A stretch of 64,000 bases of DNA. Origin: Duncaniella dubosii. GTDB lineage: Bacteria; Bacteroidota; Bacteroidia; Bacteroidales; Muribaculaceae. Positions 58,401 to 64,000 of the stretch are shown in pieces. Location of the stretch: NCBI RefSeq assembly GCF_004803915.1, contig NZ_CP039396.1, positions 2,232,001-2,296,000 on the forward strand, written 5' to 3'. A program made the translations under genes and the position numbers. How positions within the stretch are numbered: the first letter of the stretch is position 1; every line of letters begins with the position of its first letter. Under the pieces are notes generated by a model. The model searched no databases and was not told the DNA's origin. It saw only the letters and a list, made by a program, of their open reading frames with translations.

Positions 58401-61400
58401 GGGGAGCCACTCAGGTGGTGAGAGGTATGCCGTTCTCTCTTAAAGTTACTCCTGTCTCGGTAGATGACCGTGTAACAGTGTCGGTAAACGGAATAAACAA
58501 GGTTGTTGATGCTGCAATCGCAAATATTTCCATTCCTGCCGTTGTCGAGGATCTTGAGATAAATATACAGGTCAATCCGAAGGGCTCGAATGCCTATACT
58601 GTTGTCAATGTGAAGGAAGGAGAACTCGATGCCAAGATCGCACAGTGCCCGGCACGTCTTAAGGTGATTGGAGTGATGAGATCAGAGGATTTCGACGCAT
58701 TCCGTAAACATGCCGCAACAATTGTAGATCTTGACCTTGCCGATCTGACAATAAAAGGCGCAGGGGACCTTGCAAACGCAATTCCGTCGAAGGCTTTCGC
58801 TTCGACAGGCTTTGTACAGACTGCGTTGAAGACAATCATTCTTCCGACAAATCTTGTAAACATAGAAGAGAATGCTTTCTACCGCTGTGTCAGCCTCTCG
58901 GAGGTCACAATTCCCGCATCTGTCACCTACGTCGGAGACAATGCGTTCTCATCGTGTGCCAGATTGTCGAAGATTGTCACTTTGGCCACAGCGCCTCCGG
59001 CCACAGGATATATGAGTCCGTTTCCTGCAAACACCGCCAATATCACACTTGAGGTGCCAAAGGGTGCTGAAAGCCACTACAGCGCAGCAACATTCTGGAA
59101 TGAGCTCAATATGTCGACATCTAAGGTTTACTACAACATCCAGATTGATCCGGAACGTTCGTTCAACTACAACACATATTATCAGCTCACCAAGATTGAT
59201 GTCTCAAAAGGTGCTCAAAAGGTTACCATCGGACTTCCCAACTTTGCTCCCACATCATATAAGGACAATCCCACCTATCGTCCCGGATAGCCTTCAAATT
59301 ATATGACAACGACAAAGATGTCACAATAACAACTCCTTATCTGTATGATGGCCAGCACTCTGTTGTACTTGATCCGGATCCCTTCTATAAGCCCGGAAGT
59401 GCCAAGTATCCCCAGGACCACATAATCAGAGTAGTATTCCACTATCCGATTGAAATAAATTGTCCAGCCGGCATCAAGGCCGAGTTTGTGGATCTGAACG
59501 AGAGCAATATCTGGAGAAACGCAGATATGAGCCTCTTCATAAAAGACTCCCAATCTCGTCCCAACCTTTTTAAAGAAGGTGAGAACTACAAGTTCAAAGT
59601 GATTTCAGAGGCTACAGGCATTGAGGCTAAGGTGAAATGTGTGAGCCACGTATTGACAAAGTTCGGAGACAAACCGGAATTTACCGATATTGAGACCATA
59701 CTCACGCCCGATGAAAACGGTGTCTATACAATCAGCAACCTGCAGGGTTCAATCAAGATTGACATTACAGCATCAATCGTTGTAAGCGAAGGTTCAATGA
59801 TTTCGTCAGGTGAACTTGGACTCGTCAGCGAGGAGGAAGCTAAAAACATCACCAACATAGGTGTCAGCGGAGAGCTTGATAATGCCGCTTTCACTGAGAT
59901 ACGTGATAAGTTCAAGTCGCTTGAGACACTCAACCTCTCTGAATTGACGAATGAGGAGATTCCTTCAAATGCCTTCCTTGACATGAGCAGTCTGAAGAGT
60001 GTGGTAATACCTGAAAATGTTGTCACCATCGGTTCGGGAGCTTTTGCCGGATGTGAGAATCTTGAATCTGTAACCCTCCCGGGCGTAGAGGCTATCGGCG
60101 ACGGAGCATTTGACGGTTGCAGCAATCTTACGAGCATCACCATGCTTGGCAAGTCGGCTGACAACGCTGCTGAAGCCGTTTCACGCGCTCCGCGTAAAGC
60201 CCGGCTTACAGAGGATGCCTTCAGGGGAATAAATCCCAACTGTCTTATCTACATTCCTGAAGACAGTGGCATCGAACTCGGAACAATGCGTAACGTCATT
60301 GTAAATCAGGGAAGCTCACGTGTGGCCGATACCGATATCGTGCTTGAACAGGGTTATCCTTTCAATGCGCCGGCAAGCTTCAGCCTTGGAGCAAACAGTA
60401 TTTCTATGACGATTGACATCCCCGGCAGCATCAGCGACGACAATGACGGCTGGAAGGGTGTGATACTTCCGTTCGCTCCTGATTCTGTGGCTTATGGCGA
60501 AGAGTTTGTTCCGCGTGGAGAAAAGGTGCTCAATCTCCTTACACTCAACAGCGAGGAAGGCGATACATTTACCTCTGCCGACAGCATCGTTGCCAATCGT
60601 CCTTATCTGGCTAACCTCCATGCTCCGTTTGCAACAGTTCCGGTGACATTCATTGCACGTGGAAAATCTGCGGACTCTGAGATTGTCTATGATGTCAACT
60701 ATACGCCTCTCGCAGAGGAAATGAGCGTCAATGGCCGTGGTCTCACTCTCTATGGCGCCTATGGTGCGGATAATGATAAGTCGGATGTCTATGTGCTCGA
60801 TGAAAACGGCGTGGCATTCCGTCGTGCTGCCACCGACAGCGTAGCCGTCACTCCGTTCTCTGTGTTTGTATGTCCGTCAGAAACACAGCTGCCTGATTCT
60901 GTGGCTGTAGGTTCACATCCGCTGTGGGTGTTCAATCCTGCTCCTGCAAACGATAACGGATTTAAACTTTATCGTTCGGGTTCTGTCGAACTCCTTTCTG
61001 AAACAGCCGGTTCGACCATATATTATACGGTCGATGGATCTGATCCTGCAAGCAGCGAGACAAGAATCGCTTATGATGCGCCATTCTCACTTGAAAGTGA
61101 CACACTCTCGATCAATGCGGTTGCCGAGTATAAAGGATATCTTTCGGATGCGGTGAACATGGTCTACGAACTGAGAAAGACCAATGTCAACTACAGTCTT
61201 GAGGACGGCTGGAACTGGATTTCACACAATGTGGAGAATGAAATACCTGTTGAGTCGATAATCTCTGACAATGTTGACCGTGTTGTTTCCCAGACGGAAG
61301 AAGCAATCCGCGATCCCCAGTTTGGAGTTGTCGGTAATCTCAATTCGCTGAATCCGCTTGAAGCATACAAGGTGTTTACTGTAGGCGGAAACAGCGATCA

Positions 61401-62280
61401 GGCTGTGAGCGGAGTTTCGTTTGACCCATCTGTGCCCGTAGCTCTCAAAAAGGGCTGGAACTGGATCGGTTGTCCGATGGAGAACAGTTGTATCACCGTT
61501 GCTGATGCCTTTGTCAATCTTGAAGCTGAGGAAGGCGACATGATTGTCGGACGCGAGGGCTTCGCTCAGGCTGACACCGACGGCAATTGGATCGGAGATC
61601 TCCAGCAGCTTGCGCTCGGACAGGGCTATATGTATCTCAGCGGAAGTGTGAAAGAGTTTAACTACAACGCAGTTCCGTCACACAGCGAAGTCAGAAAGAA
61701 CATTGTCCGCGAAAACACCAAGGCTACATGGACTATCGAAAGCAGCAAATATCCTTCGGTAATGCCTATAACCTCACATATCGTTAAAGACGGAGGCATT
61801 ATGGCCGCTGACGGAGAGTTTGAAATCGGAGCTTTCTGTGGCGATGAGTGCCGCGGTATAGGCGTATGTGTCGAAGGATGGACCATGATCAGTGTATTCG
61901 GTAATCCCGGCGATGAAATCAGTTTCCGCATCCTGTCGACCGATTCACACAGTGAGCATGCGTTGCCTCAGACATTGACATTCACGGAATCGCCTGTCGG
62001 TTCTCTCAAGTCTCCGTTTGTGTTTAATGCTTCGGCAACCTCGGCTATCGAGACTGTAGATAATGGAGCAATAAAGGTCATCGTCGAAAATGGAAATATT
62101 GAGATTTCAGGTGACACTCAGTCGGTAGAGCTTGTCGAAGTTTATGACATCGCAGGTGTGAAGGAAGCAGCCGCGACAAATGCCGATAAGCTGAAGTTTG
62201 AGAATCTGAAGACAGGTGTCCATATCGTAGTGATATACACCGCTGACGGACACATCAGCCGGAAAGTGGAAGTAAAATAA
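55484..62280 (+). CDS. Giant secreted C10 (streptopain-like) peptidase with BspA-type leucine-rich repeats (frameshifted in this sequence)
   Basis: Signal peptide (MLKPIIRMLAFATCIFYPGL), then a Spi-like inhibitory propeptide (LTAEEAKEVATDFFQN, GFIIVSADD). The C10 cysteine protease domain follows with Cys161 (LVGCVGTALAEILKYHQYP), His293 (SAGHAFVCDGYEM) and NWGWAGGADGFY. Beyond it are beta-sandwich modules and three BspA-like LRR clusters (near 57390-57560, 58780-58990 and 59950-60170). Near the end are a chitobiase-C-like segment (GSTIYYTVDGSDPASSE), two GWNWI modules, a GDECRG module shared with the upstream gene, and a sorting-type tail. The frame breaks at 59282-59286; one extra G or C continues it (IAFKLYDNDKDVTITTPYLY). 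The repaired product has 2265 residues. It may degrade or bind host proteins. Confidence 0.85.
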
Positions 62281-62291
62281 ATTTCATTTTC

Positions 62292-62349
62292 CGTCCTCTA
62301 TAGAAAATGCCACTTCAATCGATTGAAGTGGCATTTTCTATAGAGGACG
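62292..62349. terminator. 58-bp perfect palindrome, probable terminator
   Basis: The 29-bp halves 62292-62320 and 62321-62349 are exact reverse complements with no spacer. The core has AAAATGCC...GGCATTTT, which resembles an intrinsic terminator in both directions. The outer 12 bp on each side (CGTCCTCTATAG / CTATAGAGGACG) extend it well beyond a normal terminator stem. It starts 11 nt after the C10 peptidase stop. Confidence 0.75.
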
Positions 62350-62755
62350 CTTCTATTGCAAAGATTTCCCTCCGGCTGTTGTCATATTTTATGCGAAACC
62401 GAAATTATGATATTACAAGCCGTAAAATATATAATTGAGCATTGAAAAAAGCTGGAAAAGAACGAAAGGGAAAATAAAATTTCTTCCCTTCTTTTCCCTT
62501 GAAAATAAAACGACAAAGCATAGTATTGGATGTCACCGACTTATGATTGAGAAATCAGCGAAAGATAACAAGCAAGTAACAAAAATGGATTTTATTTGTA
62601 GGAAGCAGTCAGGCGGTCAAAAGGGAACGGAAAGGAAAGATAAAGGTATGGTCGTGAATCAATGGATATGGCTGACTGCAATCTCTTTCTGACTTTGCAA
62701 AGGAAATAAATTTTGATGAATCTGCCAAGCGAAAACAGGCAATTTGTCAAGAGTG
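62350..62755. other. Intergenic region
   Basis: About 400 bp between the C10 peptidase terminator and the end of the Crp/Fnr gene. It is A-rich and Lys-rich in translation; a frame at 62435-62692 shows no recognisable features. Nothing supported here. Confidence 0.4.
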
Positions 62756-63322
62756 TCAATCGGCCTGACTGTCGGGAGTCTCCCGAAACCGATGGAGCTG
62801 ACGGCGGGAAATATTCAGATATGAGGCGATTTCGCCAAGTGGCACAAGTTCAAGTATTCGCGGGAACCGCTCTACCAGTTGACGGTAGCGTTGGAGGGGC
62901 GAATAATAGTAACCGTTGAGTATTATTCCGTAGGCTTGGGAGAACAAGGACTGTACGAACCGCAGATTAAACTCCGGATTGCTCTCTAAATATTCCTGGA
63001 TAAACTTTGTCGGCACAATCATCACATCGGAATCTTCCAATGCTATGATGGCAGTTGGCATGGGGCCACCCGACATTATCGCTGAGTAGTTGGCCAGAAC
63101 CGCATTACTGAATACAAAGCCTACTGTCTTAAGACACCCGTCGCAGTCGGACAGCGCATGCTTGAAACCTCCGTTCCGTATCCATCCGCAGTATTTGAGG
63201 CCGTCACCGGAGTTCACGAAATATTCGCCACGGCGATAATGCCGTAGCTCGCCGTGGCTCTCGCAGATCTCCTGCCAGAATGCGAAATCGATATCCCGCT
63301 CAAAGGCGTTGAACTTCTCCAT
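62756..63322 (-). CDS. Crp/Fnr-family transcriptional regulator
   Basis: 188 residues. The N-terminal cyclic-nucleotide-binding-like beta-roll is at about 20-120 (HYRRGEYFVNSGDGLKYCGW, NAVLANYSAIMSGGPMPTAI). The dimer helix follows (FNLRFVQSLFSQAYGIILNG), and a C-terminal HTH (VPLGEIASYLNISRRQLHRF). The ligand-pocket Arg/Ser pair of true CRP and the Fe-S cysteines of FNR are not seen, so the signal is unknown. It is divergent from a radical-SAM activase, with a CRP-like dyad between them that it may bind. A -7 box (TATATTTG, 63327-63334) lies 4 nt upstream of its ATG. Confidence 0.88.
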   Translation of the reverse strand: MEKFNAFERDIDFAFWQEICESHGELRHYRRGEYFVNSGDGLKYCGWIRNGGFKHALSDCDGCLKTVGFVFSNAVLANYSAIMSGGPMPTAIIALEDSDVMIVPTKFIQEYLESNPEFNLRFVQSLFSQAYGIILNGYYYSPLQRYRQLVERFPRILELVPLGEIASYLNISRRQLHRFRETPDSQAD

Positions 63323-63326
63323 AATG

Positions 63327-63334
63327 CAAATATA
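63327..63334 (-). promoter_or_regulatory. -7 box of the Crp/Fnr gene
   Basis: Minus-strand TATATTTG only 4 nt upstream of the start codon, implying a leaderless or nearly leaderless transcript if used. No clear -33 box. Confidence 0.35.
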
Positions 63335-63405
63335 CCACTTTTTTATGAGTTTCCGGCCCTTCTGTGCTTATAAAACCCTCACAATATGGTCGATTTCAGT
63401 GCAAG

Positions 63406-63421
63406 TGTGACAAATGTCACT
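63406..63421. promoter_or_regulatory. CRP/FNR-like dyad operator
   Basis: TGTGACAAATGTCACT: the half-sites GTGACA and TGTCAC are exact reverse complements around AA. It matches TGTGA-N6-TCACA except for the last base. It lies in the divergent intergenic region, centred about 33 nt upstream of the activase gene's -7 box. Confidence 0.6.
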
Positions 63422-63442
63422 CTGAAATCCGATTATTATTGT

Positions 63443-63450
63443 TAACTTTG
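63443..63450 (+). promoter_or_regulatory. -7 box of the radical-SAM activase gene
   Basis: Plus-strand TAACTTTG followed by C, 67 nt upstream of the ATG at 63518. The nearest -33-like element is TCTG at 63421-63424 (18-nt spacer), overlapping the right edge of the dyad. Confidence 0.5.
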
Positions 63451-63517
63451 CTATGTAAACTACCCTTTAACGATTTATGGGATAGCAAAGAAAAATGACA
63501 GCATAAATACGGGCACA

Positions 63518-64000
63518 ATGGGAAAGAGCCTCGCAAGAATCATCGGCATAGCGCGTCATCGCCTCTCTACCGACGGCGATGGCGTCACCACGCTTGTGGC
63601 TTTCCACGGATGCCCGCTCCATTGCCGTTATTGCCTCAATCCCCAGTCGCTCGGTGATGGCGGCAAGTTCAAGGAATACACCCCGGAATTGCTATACCGG
63701 GAAATACGCATCGACGAGCTTTATTTCCTTGCCACCAATGGCGGCGTGACATTCGGCGGTGGGGAGCCGTGTCTGCGTCCCGATTTTATCCGACGCTTCC
63801 GCGAACTGTGCGACGAGAGCTGGCAAATCAATCTTGAAACCTCGCTCAATGTTCCGATGGACAATATCGCGTCCTTGCTCCCTGTGGTAAATACACTTAT
63901 CATCGACATCAAGGACATGAATTCTGAGATTTACCGCAACTATACCGGGCTGGACAATTCCCTTGTCCTATCCAATCTCCGGCTGATAGCCGATAACGGA
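63518..64000 (+). CDS. Pyruvate formate-lyase activating enzyme-like radical SAM protein (3' end cut by window)
   Basis: 161 codons are visible and the frame is open at the window end. It starts MGKSLARIIGIARHRLSTDG; an upstream ATG at 63495 meets a stop after two codons. The radical-SAM cluster motif CPLHCRYC (CxxxCxxC) and the SAM-binding TFGGGEPCLRPDF are clear. INLETSLNVP and LIIDIKDMNSEIYRNYTGLD match glycyl-radical-enzyme activases (PflA/YjjW type). It makes a glycyl radical on a partner enzyme under anaerobic conditions. The partner is not in the window. A Crp/Fnr regulator is divergent and may control it. Confidence 0.87.
   Translation, partial: MGKSLARIIGIARHRLSTDGDGVTTLVAFHGCPLHCRYCLNPQSLGDGGKFKEYTPELLYREIRIDELYFLATNGGVTFGGGEPCLRPDFIRRFRELCDESWQINLETSLNVPMDNIASLLPVVNTLIIDIKDMNSEIYRNYTGLDNSLVLSNLRLIADNG

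Noticed and set aside
62435..62692. 85-codon frame after the palindrome
   Set aside because: Low-complexity Lys-rich translation of A-rich DNA with no family resemblance.

Overview
The window looks like a Bacteroidales chromosome, most likely a gut Muribaculaceae (S24-7) member; the family-level placement is inference. The signs are two SusC/SusD pairs, Bacteroidetes-type promoters (TTTG, about 20 nt, then TAnnTTTG), no Shine-Dalgarno sequences, a C10 peptidase with BspA-like repeats, a large InlB-type repeat surface protein, Fkp, and the trpB-trpE gene order.

Layout. 1-6.6 kb (minus strand): an RluA-type pseudouridine synthase (cut by the window edge), topA, a sirtuin, tadA, then a trp locus of trpB followed by an in-frame chimera of TrpE N-terminus and SusD C-terminus. 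A leader peptide with tandem Trp codons and an intrinsic terminator precedes trpB. 7.1-12 kb: SusC/SusD pair 1 (plus). 12.2-15.3 kb (minus): AlbA-domain protein, luxS, mtn, tatC, tatA. 15.4-19.6 kb (plus): fabD, a DUF2156-like protein, metX and an EamA transporter. 19.7-25.5 kb (minus): SusC/SusD pair 2 plus a surface lipoprotein. 25.8-27.4 kb: a tyrosine recombinase abutting tRNA-Arg(ACG). 27.5-40.3 kb: mostly minus-strand housekeeping genes (aroB, HAD hydrolase, AsmA-like, DUF5715, queC, queF, pgi, gpsA, lysS). 40.5-47.6 kb: hexapeptide acyltransferase, fkp, rnz, M24 aminopeptidase, gamma-carbonic anhydrase, tRNA-Leu(CAA). 47.8-62.3 kb (plus): an S41 peptidase and a small membrane protein in AT-rich DNA, then two very large secreted proteins, a 25-repeat InlB-type protein and a C10-peptidase/LRR protein that share a module. 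62.7-64 kb: a Crp/Fnr regulator divergent from a radical-SAM activase, with a dyad operator between them.

Sequence quality. Seven genes (sirtuin, both SusC genes, SusD-2, fkp, rnz, the C10 peptidase) are split by eight frameshifts. Each is repaired by adding one G or C to a short G/C run, which restores family-typical proteins. I treat these as probable homopolymer under-calls rather than gene decay, and give repaired extents.

Most notable: the trp attenuator; the TrpE-SusD chimera; a 344-bp, about 97% identical inverted block at the 5' ends of the two susC genes with a tyrosine recombinase next to one of them; the 25 x 61-residue repeat array with a 366-bp higher-order period; and a 58-bp perfect palindrome.
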